64,000 nt of DNA from Litoditis marina (lineage: Eukaryota > Nematoda > Chromadorea > Rhabditida > Rhabditidae). This document shows, one piece after another, positions 1 through 13,732 of this stretch; the stretch's first letter is position 1, and each line of letters starts with the position of its first letter. Made by a program: the position numbers and the translations under genes. Below the pieces are notes generated by a model, which saw nothing but the letters and a program-made list of their open reading frames with translations, had not been told where the DNA came from and did no database searches. The stretch lies in NCBI GenBank assembly GCA_964036275.1, contig OZ038438.1, positions 11,922,720 to 11,986,719 of the forward strand, in the 5' to 3' direction.

Positions 1-959
1 GTTTTCTTATACTCCCTGATTATGACCGCATTTCATCTTTCCAGTGGTCGTCACTTATTCCAGCATTTCGGTCAATTGTGCTGAGAAGAATTACGCTGCA
101 ACCGAAAGTTGGATTAGTTAAGTGGGTATACCAGGAAAGGCGATGACGTAGTACTCAATTATGAGTTGCATTTGTGTCCATCTGACTCTTTTGTGACTTC
201 GACTTACTAAATATACCTCTCTCTCTCTCTTCCCAAACAACATCCTGTTTTCTTGGCGGTGATCACTTCATCACCCTGCAATGTTACGAACGCATAAGTA
301 GCTCCGACCTTCTCGCACCATTTCGTCATATATTTCTGCAGACAAATAGTAGCGTGCAGGAGATTAATCTGAGCAACATCAGATATTTTGTAGTTAAAAG
401 CTTCTGAAGTAACCTTATTTGGAATCACTTGTGTAACTACCAGGCCCCTGTTTTTTGTAAGAGTATGTTTAATGTCTGATAGTTCTGTTCTGAATTTCAT
501 GACGAAGTTTTCTCAATGAATATGGTTCACCACCCAAAACGAGATCAGTTTTTGGGATGAAATGGCTGCAGTTTCTCCTCGATCATGTTAAAATGAGACT
601 GTGTCTCGCTTTGGTAGGTCAATCACACGTGGAATGGAAAATTACAGAAGCCTTGTAAATTGTTGAAGAGACTTGTTTCCGACTGTTGAAGACACGCCCC
701 CCGCAAACCTTCCCACATAAATATTAGGTTGTGGTAATTGGTTCGCTGCCGCCTCTCTTACCGTAATAGGACAACACCTATTTATTGCGTTCGTGAACTT
801 TATTAACTCTCTAAGTTTATTCTTTTAATATTTCATTTACTATTGTAATCACCAATCATGCTCTATTGTAATAACTATTTCTGCTCAGCTGCTTCTAACT
901 GTATATCTCCGCAGCTTTGAGCTCATATTATGAATTTTTCTATTCAAGGGGTCTCGAAA
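1..959. other. 5' flank, no firm gene
   Basis: I see no convincing gene here. The only coding-like stretch is the minus-strand frame at 207-500 (separate entry). A short (CT)n run lies near 220-230. The rest is AT-rich sequence with no repeat or RNA structure I can name. Confidence 0.4.
207..500 (-). CDS. possible isolated coding exon, unknown
   Basis: A minus-strand frame of about 97 codons starting at an ATG, with a plausible amino-acid mix for the first 85 residues (for example VTQVIPNKVTSEAF and GATYAFVTLQGDE). The last residues run into a (CT)n microsatellite (RERER), so the true 3' boundary is probably a splice site or the frame is a relic. I do not recognise the family. An internal acceptor-like CTGCAG falls inside the frame. 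It could be one exon of a gene extending out of the window to the left, or chance. Confidence 0.22.
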   Translation of the reverse strand: MKFRTELSDIKHTLTKNRGLVVTQVIPNKVTSEAFNYKISDVAQINLLHATICLQKYMTKWCEKVGATYAFVTLQGDEVITAKKTGCCLGRERERYI

Positions 960-2810
960 ATGTACTCTGAACTGACTGTTATCTCGGTAATGCTACATGT
1001 TTCAATTGGAGGTGAGGTGTTTATATTTATATTTTATTCAATTCAATAGGAAGTCTACATAAGCTTCCCGGAAAGACAGGAAAAGAGTATAAGAAGTACG
1101 GTGGAATTCGGTTTGAGTAACCTCTCAGGTGCCCACACTTCTCACTCGTCTGGCTCACGTCCTATTGGAACAAAATGCACCATTTGATGAAATGTAATGA
1201 AACATGAGAACTTCCCTTCGGTCCCATTTGAAGATTCATGTATAATTTTAGCCGCCTGTCTATACCTTGACAATTTGAACCTGGTTGGCGGTACTTTCGA
1301 TGAAATCGACACCAGCAGCAAGCAGCAGTGCTGTATTGCTTGCACCAATCATAACTGTTGTCTGGCCTACACATTTTCGAAAGAAACGAACAGGTAAAAT
1401 TCAGTTCTCTAGATATCTGTGGTCTTTGTGAAATGAAGGGATTGACATGTCATTATAGATGTTATTTGAAATCGTCGATCAACTACTCGGAGAAGAATAG
1501 CATGTTCCACAGCGGAGTGAAGGCCAATGTTGGAGGTAAACTCGCAGTCAATTTCTACAGCTTTCAAAGTGGTTATGAAAATAAATTATATTTTCGATAA
1601 GATGTAGAAACGTTGCTTCAGTACATAAATCACAAGGATACGACACAATTCCAAACATGCGGTGGATCGTTATTAACATGCCATACGAATTGTATTCAAA
1701 TGTTGACATTAACTTTTCACTAAATTTCATTGTCAGGAAAAGCGGCCATACTAAAGAATGTGGAGATACAAGGTGTGAGCATCGAGCCAGTACAACTGGG
1801 AGAACCGGAGGACTGTAAACAGTACTGCACAGGTCGGCCAGAAATTATATATTACCAGAAAAGATGTAGTGGGTGAACACCAAACATGAGCACGACCAAC
1901 TATTAACCTTTTCCACAAGTTTTCATTATGCATAAACTTCTTCAATTCGCATGAAAATGCAATTCACTTCAATTAGAGACGATGTTCAGATCGGAGAATC
2001 GGACCACCCTGGGCCAACAATAAGAAAAACGAGTTGGCGGCGAAGTATCTCTAACTATTATTCCGCTCGCCACACACATTGAAAACTTATAATTAGTGTG
2101 CATAAACATAATCCGGCACGAGGGCTTTCAATAAAAGTTCATGCTCATCGGAAATAGATTTCACCATTATTGTTTGATTGGGAAGGTACTTCCGGCGCCT
2201 AATCCAACAGGTTAGAACGACGACGGTTTCCGCTGGTTAATTTAATCAAATTAGAGCGCTCGTTGCTTTTTGGGGCCACTTTATCAAATGTTCCATTCAA
2301 AACATTTCCCCCGCAACAATTCGAGGTGCTTTTCTCGGATGCGAAAGTTGACCTCATAAGAGTTTTGTTCATATTAACTCTTTATAAAAACGAAAACTTT
2401 CTCTATACAATCTTTCTCCCCCTCTCTGTCTCTCTCTTTCCCTCTCTCTCTCTTTCTCACTCTCTCTCTCTCTCAATCCTCTACTATCTCTCTCTATCTT
2501 CCTCTCTCTCTCTTTCTCACTCTTTCTCTCTCAATCTTCTATCCCTTCGCTCTCTCTCTCTTTCTCTCACACTTTCTCTCTCTCCTTCATTCACACCTTC
2601 TCCCTCTCTTTCTTTTTTCTGGTACAATGTGTTCCACTACTTCAGTACTCAACCTAATTGTGTTCAGCCTTCGGTACCTTCTCCTGGTCGCCGGCCACCA
2701 AACCAGAGGATCGCGGCAAGGGCTCCTGTTCCTGCATCAAGCGTGTGGTCAGCATGTACTACAAACATGGCTGTCAGTCCTATGTCTCTCCCCCTCCAGT
2801 ACGATCCTAG
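960..2810 (+). CDS. secreted protein with two PAN/apple-like domains
   Basis: Five exons join in frame: 960-1011, 1252-1393, 1459-1535, 1737-1832 and 2668-2810 (phases 1,2,1,1), giving about 169 aa. Exon 1 encodes a signal peptide (core TVISVMLHVSIG). An in-frame ATG at 930 could add ten residues. Two cysteine-rich PAN/apple-like modules follow: the first has CCIACTNHNCCLAYTF, then RCYLKSS and SGVKA; the second has EDCKQYCTAFGTFSW, then SCSC and HGCQSY before the stop. PAN domains bind proteins or carbohydrates outside the cell, so an extracellular or matrix role is likely, but the ligand is unknown. There is no transmembrane segment. AATAAA at 3233-3238 could be its polyadenylation signal. 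The exon joins are inferred from phase and motif continuity, not transcripts. Confidence 0.72.
2405..2620. repeat. (CT)n-rich low-complexity tract
   Basis: About 210 bp of imperfect CTCTCT with TTTCTC and CTCAC interruptions, inside the last intron of the PAN gene. The long open frame it creates (SLSLS repeats) is an artefact of composition. Confidence 0.9.
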
Positions 2811-3232
2811 GCCCTCCAGCGATCTTTGAAACCTCCCTCTTAGAAAAGGTTTGATGAACTCTGAACAGCCTAGAACTAATTGTTAATGTAGTTTTCCGTC
2901 GTTCCAAACTAAGTAGCGACGCGCGACAACCGCACTTCCGCTTCGCCGATCAATTTCCTGTACACTTCAGTAATTGCGTGAACCAGTGAACATCTTCATT
3001 TACTCACTAAATCAATACTTTTCGGTAGCATTTATGCATACATATATACATATTATATACTGTAATGGGATGGTGTAGCATTAAAATATGACAGACATTT
3101 CGAACAGAACTGTGTGTAGAACTTGTTAGTCTTGTTTGTATGTTTCAAATGAGTTTTTTGAAGATCTCTCCAACATCAATGAGCTTTTGTCGTTGATTAT
3201 AGTTAAAAGTTTTCTTGGATCGTGAGAATGCA

Positions 3233-3238
3233 AATAAA
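3233..3238 (+). terminator. possible polyadenylation signal
   Basis: AATAAA about 420 bp after the stop of the PAN-domain gene, in AT-rich sequence. It is the first good AATAAA I see downstream of that stop. Use is inferred. Confidence 0.35.
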
Positions 3239-5740
3239 ACATTATTTCTTATTGAAGAATTGGTGCAGTTGTTTCTCCTCTCAATGGCATACATATATTC
3301 TCAAAGAATTGGCTGGAACGAACAATGCTCTGGGATGTTATTATATACAAAATGAGTTTTCTGTACATTATTTACCGTTGTGAAAAAGAACATCATTCAA
3401 CAGTTGAAAATCGTATCATTGATAAAACCGCAAAAAAATACTGTATAAAGAACCTCGTTAAAAATCATCAAGCTTTCTGGACAAAAAATTGTGGCCTCAG
3501 AAGTCGAGAATAGTGTGCTTGCTCGGCCGCAACATTATCAAGTAAGAAACGTTCCAGCAAATTATTTACATGTCGCATCACTTTCCAAATCAAACATACT
3601 GAGAGATCAAATTGAACAATGAAATGCAAACTTTCTGCAGTTTACTACCTCACTTTGTTATTTCAGCAGAGCAGGGCGAGTGAAACATCGGCTTGTACGC
3701 TTTCAAAACTAATATCAACATCATAGGGAAAAATATAGAAAAGAATGATGGAAGAGGCCACATAGTTACTGCAGAACTCTGCTGGCTGTGGAGCTTCGTT
3801 GGAACATCTGCTTCCTTGAGGTCAGGCAACCATCAGATGCGGTCGATTCGACTGATTCCTAAGGTCTTCGAGAAGTATATCACCAGAAACTAAAGAGAAC
3901 GAGAATGTAACCAAACGAAGTGTAATCATTTTCGCCTAGTGCGAGGCTCAAATAAGCAGTACTAACAATATAGCCACCTTGACGAGATACACCCTTGAAA
4001 TACAGAGGCTCTATACAGGAACAGTAACAAAAATTTCCATCAATGGTAAATCTGAGCAAGATGTACATACAGAAATGAAACGAAAGTGATTAGGTGGAAA
4101 GACAACTCAGGTACGACGATTCCATGTTTTGTGTACAGCAATATGCATAATTGAAAATCTCTGCAACAGACAGTGTCAGAGGTAAACTCTGTAATGCTGA
4201 TTCCTATGCAGTCGAGAAGCATCTGTTGCGGTCACAACTGTTGTAGATATTCTACTACAACGCTCGTGTGGGGATGATTTTTTTTAGATTGAGCGCCTTG
4301 GTCACTACATCATTCCACCAAAGCAAGAAAGTAGTCATATTTAATTGTTCTCGAACAATGATCAAAAGTTGCGTTTCATTCAAAACCACAGCATCTTAGA
4401 TTAAAAAAAGTGTCCACAATAGCAGCGATCTGGAGCACTGGTAACACATAAAAGGAAGAGCCCGTGATAGTATTGGTTTGTTATCTACGTAGTCAGTCCG
4501 ACTACTCTCTCTGTTATTGTCACAGTGGAAAGATAGATACGAAATCCAGCTAGACGGCTCTGACACATCCAGATTGGGAAGCATGTTCGTTGATGGAAAT
4601 GTTGCTGGCAGTACTGAAGATGTAAAAGAAAGCCGGAATGAGCGCAGAAAATCATTGTGAATGATTTACGACACTGTCAGGTAGACCGAGAGCACCGTCG
4701 ATAGTCGCCACCATTCCAATAGCTTTAGAGTACTGCATGTCGATTTTAAAACTCTATTTTGTTGTTTGGTCTTGAAGCCAACACAATGCTTGAAACCCAA
4801 ATTCCAAAATCAAACTACAAATCGAGCGATTTGAAACCGTGTCTTATCACCCAGAAGCGGTTGCGCGCACAGTATGACTGTGTCTATGAATGTGTCTTGC
4901 TGTTTTTTCTGAAAGGACTTGTCTGCCAATGATGCCCGAGTACTGTAGATGATGTGTTACGTATGTATTTATAGCGGTTACTCTAGATAAAGCAGACATA
5001 TGCAGTTATTTTCTGTTTTGTATTCAAAAGTCGGTGCGTTTGTACTTTGAACCAGTGTGAATATGGATATTATCGGATTTCAACTGAAATCCGACCGACG
5101 AATTTTTCGCCTTATCCAAGGTTAGCCGCTGACCGAAACGGGTGAAATGTGCGAAAATTACTAATCAAATATGTTAGAGACAGTATATTTATGAATAATA
5201 CTAAGAATGATTATTGAAGCATGATGCAGTTTGGAAAGTAAAATGTCACCAAAAGAACCCAAAAACTGGTAAAGAATTGGTAAAAATAAGTCAAGAATAC
5301 TGATCACATACGTTGCAGACAGTATAAGAATGAAGAAATTTTCTTGAAAAGATGTAAAAGAAAGACTCAGAAAGCGAGAACAAATGTAAAACATTGCAAA
5401 GAAACTATAACTTACACAATGGAACAATGAGAATATTGTAGGAAAAGAAATATAAAATAGGCAGTAAAACCATCCTAAAAATAACTCAGAAACGCGAAAT
5501 CAAATGAGAGTAACTTCTAGCCATTCTGCCTTCATCTCAAAAGAATGAGGTGGCAGGAAACCGCTCAAAACTATATTTCATCAGAAAAACACTGGTTCGA
5601 AAGAGACTGAAGATGTGGAGAATACTCAGTTAGCATCACGGTAAATTCGAAGCTTCTTGAACGAAGAATGATTCGGAACCATTCGTTATTATCATCACAG
5701 AATTTCGGAAAATTTGCAGTTTACAATCTCACTGTTTCAG

Positions 5741-5857
5741 GCTGCGAGCAATCGTTCCGAACACATGAAAAGTTCGTCTTTCTCATATGAACCTCGCGAT
5801 CGTCTCTTGAACTACCTGCGAACTTTCAATGTTGAGCCAAAAAGACTAGAAATGTTT
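5741..5857 (+). other. orphan exon-like segment
   Basis: A 39-codon phase-0 segment flanked by a good acceptor (CTGTTTCAG) and a donor (GTAAAT). It reads as a soluble sequence including PRDRLLNYLRTFNVEPKRL. No partner exons are visible nearby, so it may be a gene relic or part of an undetected gene. Family not recognised. Confidence 0.25.
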
Positions 5858-6240
5858 GTAAATAATTGTTCACTTTGTTTGTGTTTACGAACTGTTGACT
5901 GATTGTCTGTTTGTGTTTACGGAAACAACTCACGTTAGACACTCATGAACATACATCCAGAAAACACGTGTATACTAGAATCAATTGAATAGTCACGTAA
6001 AGTTAGCATTCTAATGAGGCATCGTGCACTTTGTCTTTGTACGTTTCTGAGGTCTGCTGTGTTTAACATGTTTCACGTGACTGTGCAATTAAGTAACAGT
6101 ATAGGAGGCCGCGAGCCTGTAACTATAAAAATGCACAATTGCTTCTGGGCTTCACGTTACTTCATCAAATGGGTTGGACAACCACTAATCTCCGTTTGTT
6201 TCTGCTCACGAGCTATTGACTGCTTGTTTGGTTGTGTTCA

Positions 6241-6270
6241 CGGAGAACAACCTACTCACGTTGTTCTCCG
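6241..6270. repeat. perfect 11-bp inverted repeat hairpin
   Basis: CGGAGAACAAC (6241-6251) and its exact reverse complement (6260-6270) flank an 8-nt loop. Similar GTTTGTGTTTACGGA-type words recur just upstream near 5,880-5,925, so this is probably part of a small dispersed repeat. Confidence 0.6.
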
Positions 6271-7585
6271 TAAACACTAATCACTTCTTTCATTTCTGCC
6301 AACTAAACGCGCCGCAAATGCCGACTGGCTGCAACGCCAAGTTTGCTGGCAGAGCGCAACTAGCGCCAAGAGTCGGCAAATGGGCGGGGCTTAGCAAAAC
6401 GGGACGTTACCGTGCCGGCACTCGGCAAAATTTTCTCAGAGTAAACGTGGGCTGTGAGTTTGTGGTGACCTCATGAAGGTAACGCGATGACGATTCAGTC
6501 TGTTTGCATATCAATGACGCTTCGGGCGCAAAACCCCCGCTTGTTTGATTTTCGACATTCGAATGGCGGTTCGTTTTTATCTGTAGACCGCATAGAAGCA
6601 ACCCGCACTGCTCATACAACTTAGATGGAACATTTTTCGAGAAAATCAGAAAGATCAATAACAATACTGCAGAACGGAATCTTCATTTATGTACTTTTGC
6701 GTGCTAGCGAAGTGGTTTATCTACAACTGACTGCTGAAATATTTCAAAAATCCTGATGGTAACGCGGAAGTTTGGGTGAAAATGGAAGATATTGTGTTTT
6801 TATGTTCACATTGGTTGAAACAAAGTTTACTCAGCGGGCGGAACAAATGTTGACCATTAACATCACGTTTTTTCGAATATACAGTTCTTTATAGTACTTT
6901 TTGTATCCTTATAGTAGACCTGTTGAGCTTTGTGTACACTTTTCGAGCATTTTTCTACCCGATCCTACTCACCTCACTTACCATAATCCCCGTTTGAGTC
7001 ATCGTGGACATTACGACCTCATAAGTGGATTGTTCACGCCCTCAAATCACTTTTATACGTCTCGTTTCGTTGTATTCCGGCAGAAACATCATCGCTGCTA
7101 ATCATTTAAGAGTTGTGTTTAGCGTTTTTTGTTATATGTCGATGTTTATGTGTTCAACGAATAAACCGACAGCATCTACGGCAGTTGACGTATGTACTTT
7201 TATGACACATCAAAAACTATATATCATTTTATATGTCCTACTGTCCTAATATATATCATTCATTCTCAAGTAAAATCCGTAAATCAAGAACAACAATATC
7301 GAAACCATACCATTGAAGTAACCGCCTCCTACTACTTCGGTTGTTATTCACTAGTAAGGAATTCGTTTTCACTCACCTGTTATCTATAGACATTAGTCAC
7401 ATTCCTTTCTGATCATTAATATGGAATTCTGTTTTTTGTTTTACCAAACATGTAATACTGTCAATCCATGTAGTCTTCATCATCAGCATTCAAGCATTCA
7501 TTTATTGCTACTTAGCAGAGTATATTTTATACTGTTCTTCATCTCACTATCAGCCAGTTTTGGAGGTTTCGTTATCTTTACAGAG

Positions 7586-10020
7586 ATGCGATCGATTATT
7601 CTGTATGCTTTTTTGCATATACTCGGAAATGTCACTTCTACTGAAATTGTACTTCGTCTGCAAGGTAAGTTGGGTACCTCAGAACATAGCTGAAAGTGAA
7701 ATGCCAATTTCACTGCTAATCATTCGGTAACGAGTTCCATGTTCAATTCGGATTATTACTAAAAAAACTTGTTCTGCATATATATTAGTTGCGCGCGACC
7801 GCTTCTGGGTGATATCTAATCAGGGAACCTCCCATAATCCTATGTAGATAATGTCATAGGTCCCTAGTGGGAGTTAATACATGAAATCTATATTACTGTG
7901 AAATTCTCAGTCCATGTTCAGATCCGCCCGATTCCGTCACCCCAGTTACGGTTGAATGCAACCAAACTGTCACATTGAGATGTGTGCAAGCAAATGTGGA
8001 AGACGAATTGAACTGGTTTTTCAACGGAAAAAGCGATCTCGGAACTTGTGAAATCATAAAAGAGACGTGAGTGACACTAATTTTGACTAGTTAATGTAAA
8101 TTATGGATAGATTCGATTTTCGTGTTTTTGTGATTTTTATAACAACCAACGCATTACAGGTCGGATTCTGTGCTCAGGATACACGAATATGATTCGTGGG
8201 TTCATGATGGAGTTTACGAGTGTTACTCTGTGAGTTTTAGTAAATCAGACATGTTTTCAAATATAAATTAGATCGGTAAATCGATTCATCTAATCTATTG
8301 ACCTCAACACGACTATAAATTATCTAGCATATTGCTTTGAAAATTATATGATTGTAGAATCAACGTATCTGTAGTATGATGGTTCATTTAGTGAAAGATA
8401 ACAGTAGTATATTTAAGAGTTAGGAGCTCTCGTTAGTTTGTCATGCATCAAGCGCAGTGAGCCCCCAAATCACGTTCCCGAAACACTTTTCAGCTGAAAA
8501 GATGAATCAGTTTTCTTTCTCCAGGGCATGTCCTCGTCTTCAATCCGACTACGTGGGGGCTCCGAGAACATAGTACTTCCGTCAGGTTTCCGCTTCTGTA
8601 AAGGAGAGGAGAACTCCCACTGCGACCACGCTATTGCATGTCAGGTCGACTCGCATGGGGCCACAAGTTGCATGTACGTCATTTCAACAAAATAAAAGTA
8701 ACATTTTCACAGAACTATCTCAACCGTGAAAATAATCTAAAAACGACACTAGATTCTATTTTTAATTCTATGATACATTACAGATGTGAAAAAGAGTGGA
8801 TGGGTTCAAGATGTGGCGTTCCACTTCAATCGACAAAACCAGTTATTGAAGGTTGCGGAATATGTACATGTACGTTTTTTTCGGATACAAACGGTTTTTT
8901 TCAACTACGATATAAAACAATGTGAGAGTCCAGAACAGTTTGCAATTCACAGGCTTGACACTGACAGAGTTGTCACACGATATAGTTCTAATCGTGCAAA
9001 CAGTTTAACCTTCATAGTCAATTTGATGTTTCACGCACATACGCATTCACACACAATTATCATTCGAACGCTGGCAAGTTAATTGTAGCCAAAAACGCCT
9101 TAAAATGTGAATTAAAAATTGAATTACTCGGCTTTTCACCATCATAAATCCTCAAAACATCTATTTCCTTCTGTATTGGATTAAAAGAATTGAATTTTTC
9201 TCACGTAGTGACCAATACGAGAATGTAGAGCAAGTGGTTCATGAACAAACAGTTTTTTCTTGTTTGCGTGTGTTTTTATGGCGGTAGAACGAGTTTGCAA
9301 AGAATCCAACAAATATGAATGTCTATTTCTCAATGAAAACATTCTAAACTTGTGATTGTAATGGAAAGAGAAATGCGCAGTGGAAAGACATTCAGCTTAG
9401 AATGGTTTTTATTGATTCCACACAAAAAGAAAACCAACACTATTTTGTGTTGAGCGCTCAAAACGAGAAACTGAAAGAAAACCTGATGTACAGGGCTTCT
9501 TAGAAACATATCTACGTATCTTCAACTCATATTTGCAGGTGCTCGTCAACATGTTGTTATTGCTGTTCTGTTGGTAATCATCATGGTGATGAGCTTCTGG
9601 AACTTTGTGAATCGCCAATCCAATACGTACAGGTAAGGCGCCCTTCTTGTCTATGAAAGTGAGCAGTACAAGTCAAACGTCGATTCACTGAACACGTTTA
9701 AAGCACATAAAAACTGATGACTTTACTGGGCCAAAAAAATGCATACTATGTAATCAAGGGAAAATCGGTCATTTTAATGATAATGCTTGTAGTGAACCAT
9801 GACACGTGCACAGTTATGGGTGCATTGTGCAGCTAAATTGTACAATGATTGGGCTCAAACGACTGCAAAACGTTTTGGTCGTGTAAGATGACTAATTTTG
9901 GAAACTTTCATTCATTTTCGAAAAAAACTGCTTTCACAATAAATTTGTTAAAATTTTAGAGCAGCGGAATCCGATGACTGTACCAGTAAAAGTGAGTCCC
10001 CAATAAGAGACATCTGTTGA
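7586..10020 (+). CDS. Ig-EGF type I membrane protein A (neuregulin/vein-like architecture)
   Basis: Seven exons: 7586-7664, 7922-8066, 8160-8229, 8525-8673, 8784-8869, 9539-9632 and 9960-10020 (phases 1,2,0,2,1,2); 227 aa. Signal peptide MRSIILYAFLHILGNVTS; a single Ig domain (about aa 27-98) with VTLRC, the core Trp in NWFF and DGVYECY; one EGF domain (about aa 120-150) with C-x7-C-x5-C-x9-C-x-C-x8-C spacing; then one transmembrane helix (VVIAVLLVIIMVMSF) and a cytoplasmic tail of about 25 residues. Signal-Ig-EGF-TM is the layout of neuregulin-type ErbB ligands, and the EGF module ends in GSRC, which keeps the Gly-x-Arg-Cys used by ErbB ligands. Receptor assignment is inference. The exon 5 donor at 8869/8870 has an alternative six bases upstream. 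Paralogue of the gene at 11946-14242. Confidence 0.8.
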
Positions 10021-11945
10021 CGAACTATTTATTGGAAAGGGTTCTGAAGATCTGGAGTCGGGACTGGAAACAAACGGGTTTTAAGATTTTCATTTCTAGT
10101 TGATAGAAATTATGTTTAATAAGTTCATTATTATAGTATATGCATATTTATTTGAATCCCGTATGTATAACTAGTAAGCTCAATGCTCACGTCGATTTTT
10201 TCACGTTTTGTATCATGTTATGTTTTCCAACCATCTGCTGTGTTCAGAAATATATTTTGGTTTGCGACATTATTCAAAGTTAAATGGTTGGATGATATAA
10301 ATATATTTTCGTAGGTTGAACGTATCTTTAACTGGTAAGCATCATGCTATTTCGATCTCTTTTCTCGTGTTGTTCTGTTTTTATAGAAACGCTAAATGTC
10401 GTAAAATGAAAAGAATTTAGCTTCAGATTGTAATGTTTTCAATTTAACGAACTGGTGCACAAGTTATTGCAAGAAACAATAAAGAACGGAAAACAAGACA
10501 ATGACGGTGAGCGGTGGCGAAATCGAGTATGTACAACACAGAATACTTCAATCCAATGAACTCCATCGTTTCACCTGAAGTTTTTAAGAAAAAAACACAC
10601 GATAAGTTCCATAAAATTAACAGCGGCACATTTGCATTTTTTGTGTACCTGCGCTCATGAGATCAAGTGAAAAAGTGAGTGAGGAAAGACAAGTTACTCA
10701 CGATGAGTGGGTCCCTGTAGTCCCTGTTTCACTTCACTCATCCCTGTAGCACCAGTGAAAAACGTCATCTGCGAGGGACAAAAAATTGAAGAAATGCAAA
10801 AGTGTGGAGCTGTGATTGATTTTTTGTTCCGTAGAATTTGAAAATGTGGTAGACTTCGGTAGAGTTTGGGCCACTGATTTACATAATTTCCTGCAGTGAT
10901 CTGCTCGCTTTATTATATCGTTGGCAGACACGCACCGGACCTATTCCGGGATATGATTTCCAATATTTTAATAATGTACGCACTATTAACGTTTTTAGCT
11001 CCAATTGTACCCTGCTCATCAAAATTAGTTCAGTATTGAAAAAGAGTTTTTTTGAGCATGAATAAATTCGGACTCCAAACGTTGACGTTTCCGGATCCTA
11101 TTTATTGAGAGTTGGGCGAAAACACGAGGTTTGGATTTGTCAACTTAGTTCACTAAAAGTCAAGCTAGAAATCCGTAAATAATAATAGCCTTACTTAGTT
11201 GGATATTTTTATGCCGCCAATTTGTGTTTGGATAGCTTCACAGCCTGGTTGTTTAAACTCCCACGCCACTTCAATTGCGGTTGTTTAAAAAAAGGTTAGA
11301 TCCACTCACTTAACTTAAACTGTGAGCTTCTATCGACCAAAAGCTATTTTAGAATGAGTTAAAGTCTATGATTAATTGAAAAGGAATTTGAATAAAAACA
11401 AGGGAAATGTTGTTGTGTGATGTGACATCGGCACACTGTTGTGGAAACATTGATAACTGTTTTCCCCAATAATTCGACCTCTCCAGTACAATAGCATCAA
11501 TACCTTGTATTGACAGGGCTTATCAGCAAGGCAATCCATATTTGCTCACATTTGAACTTTCATGGCATTACGAATTCACGCCTTCTTAACGTTTCTTGTA
11601 GGTATAACATGACTCGCTGAACCCACGCAATACTCATCCTGCACGACGTTTTCTGTGATTCATCTCTTTGAGTAAACTCGTCTTAACCAGCTCTACTGCC
11701 ACGGTCTGCATTGGTCTCACCTTGATATTTAGGGTACAGCACCCTGGGATTAAAGGCGGTAGTCAATTCATTTGTTGAGTATTTGTACCCTGGTTAACAC
11801 GAGTACATACAAAATAGCAGTTCTAATCTGATTCACTCCGTGACAAGCTCACTTTGTTTTTCCGACTTCACTTCATATGCATCCATGTTGCTGTTCTTCA
11901 TCTTTGTTGATTGTATTGTAATTCTATTTTTAGAAACAGCTCAAA
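10021..11945. other. intergenic, no gene seen
   Basis: 1.9 kb between the two Ig-EGF paralogues. I find no exon with matching splice sites and no named repeat. It must contain the 3' end of gene A and the promoter of gene B, but no TATA box or polyadenylation signal stands out. Confidence 0.5.
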
Positions 11946-13685
11946 ATGATCTTGATTTCTCGTTCGCACCTGCCGTATCATATTATCCCAATCTTAATTC
12001 TACTCTGCTATGGAATACTTCCTACATTTGGTCTAGAATTCGTACTCCGTTTAACTGGTAAGTTGTTCGAAGTTGAGAAACGCGCTAAGAATTGTTATAT
12101 GAGAAAACCACAACTGCTTATATGGAAGTAGGGTGTTTGAGGAATCTCGGTATCTTTCAAAACACATAACTCAATTCATTTAATTGGAGAGACCAACACG
12201 GTCTACAAAAATTGTGCTTACGTTACGTGTAACCGACAGTGATAACACGTTACTGCTTGTTTACGGTTTTTTCACATTGTTCAAAATTGTGTCACTTCGA
12301 GTAATCCGGAATCATAGACATCAACTCTATCTTCATACATATTCTTTCTTTCATACAAATACTTTCCAACTATGTATAGGTTTGCAGAACCTGCCGAGCC
12401 AGTGAGTCCGGTCAGTGTATATGCCGACTCGACCGTGATCTTACGATGTTTGAGAGAAGCCAAGGGTGACACTTTTCAGAAGTGGCTTCACAATGGTAGA
12501 GAAACGAATAACAAGATACTCGAAATTCACACAGAAGGGTATGTTGTTCACCGTTTTGAGAGTGTTCTCTAACATTTGTACGGAAGTGGCAGCGTAGACA
12601 ACGTTTAACCATCCTCAAATCTAAACAGCATGCCATCAAAATCACCACAGGTTCTTTAATCATATAAAGTATACGTGAAGACGCAAACTTACAAAGATCG
12701 GAGATATTTTCGGACGCGTTTAATTGACCAAAGTATGGCTAGAGTATTTAACTTTGAACTGTGAGAATATTTTGTTATTGATGGTGATTAGTGTCAATCA
12801 GATACAAAACTCATCTTCTATTTGCTTTTCAGTTCTCACTCCATCCTGAAAATTGTTAACTATACTTCGGATGTACATGACGGAGTGTATGAATGTTATC
12901 TGGTACGTTTTTTTTTTCAAAAATGGGCCCTTCTGTAGAACTCATTGGGTAGCAATGGGTTCCCTCATGGAAGACTTCTATCGAATAAGAAATAACGTAC
13001 ATTTCAAGAGCCCACTACAGTCTCCCCGTCTATGGTGTTCGGCTTACTTCGTGTACGTCGTCCTACTTTCCTTGACATTCTTATTTTCAGAACAATACGT
13101 CTGCATCGATAAGAACAAAAACTATTGTTGAACCGATTGAACTGAATAAAGGTTTTCGATTCTGCAAGGGTGAAGAGAATGGGAAATGTCTCCACGCTGA
13201 TGCATGTCAGGTCGATCCACTACAAAACGTAGTTTGTATGTAAGTTAATTATGTTTCATCAATACAATGTTACTAATTTGAATGCATTTGATATTTGAGA
13301 ATGCACGAAAGAGAGAGTGATGGATTGAGATGAGAGGAATAACTGTATCTATTCTCGCCGTTTACTTACAAAACCCCGGTCCAAAAATTAGTAAACGTGT
13401 TTGCACACAGCTCAAATTAAACTGTGACGATAAATCTGTGCACAACTTAATCAAAGACGTGGAAATAGATCTAATCATTGAAAACATCGGTCGACATGAG
13501 CTCATTTATTTGAAACAAAGTATTCATTCAGATGCGAAAAGGGTTGGGTTGGACAGAGTTGTAATATTCCAATAACGAGTACTGGAGTGACAGAAGAAAG
13601 TTACGACTTCTTAAGCGGTAAGCTTAGTAAGTTTGGCACAGTTTCGTTCCGACAGCGTGTGAATCAGTTGGTTCAAAGAAGAAGA

Positions 13686-13732
<47 letters not shown>

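Larger units (their letters stand above)
2811..7585. other. long intergenic stretch, no firm gene
   Basis: Nearly 4.8 kb with no supportable gene on either strand. Contents are one exon-like segment at 5741-5857 and a short perfect hairpin at 6241-6270 (separate entries), plus a GC-richer patch near 6,300-6,430. Open frames here are short, lack splice continuity and match no family I know. Confidence 0.5.

Noticed and set aside
2263..2829. A 188-codon open frame with SLSLS repeats
   Set aside because: Most of it is the (CT)n tract; the real coding part at 2668-2810 is in a different frame and completes the second PAN domain.
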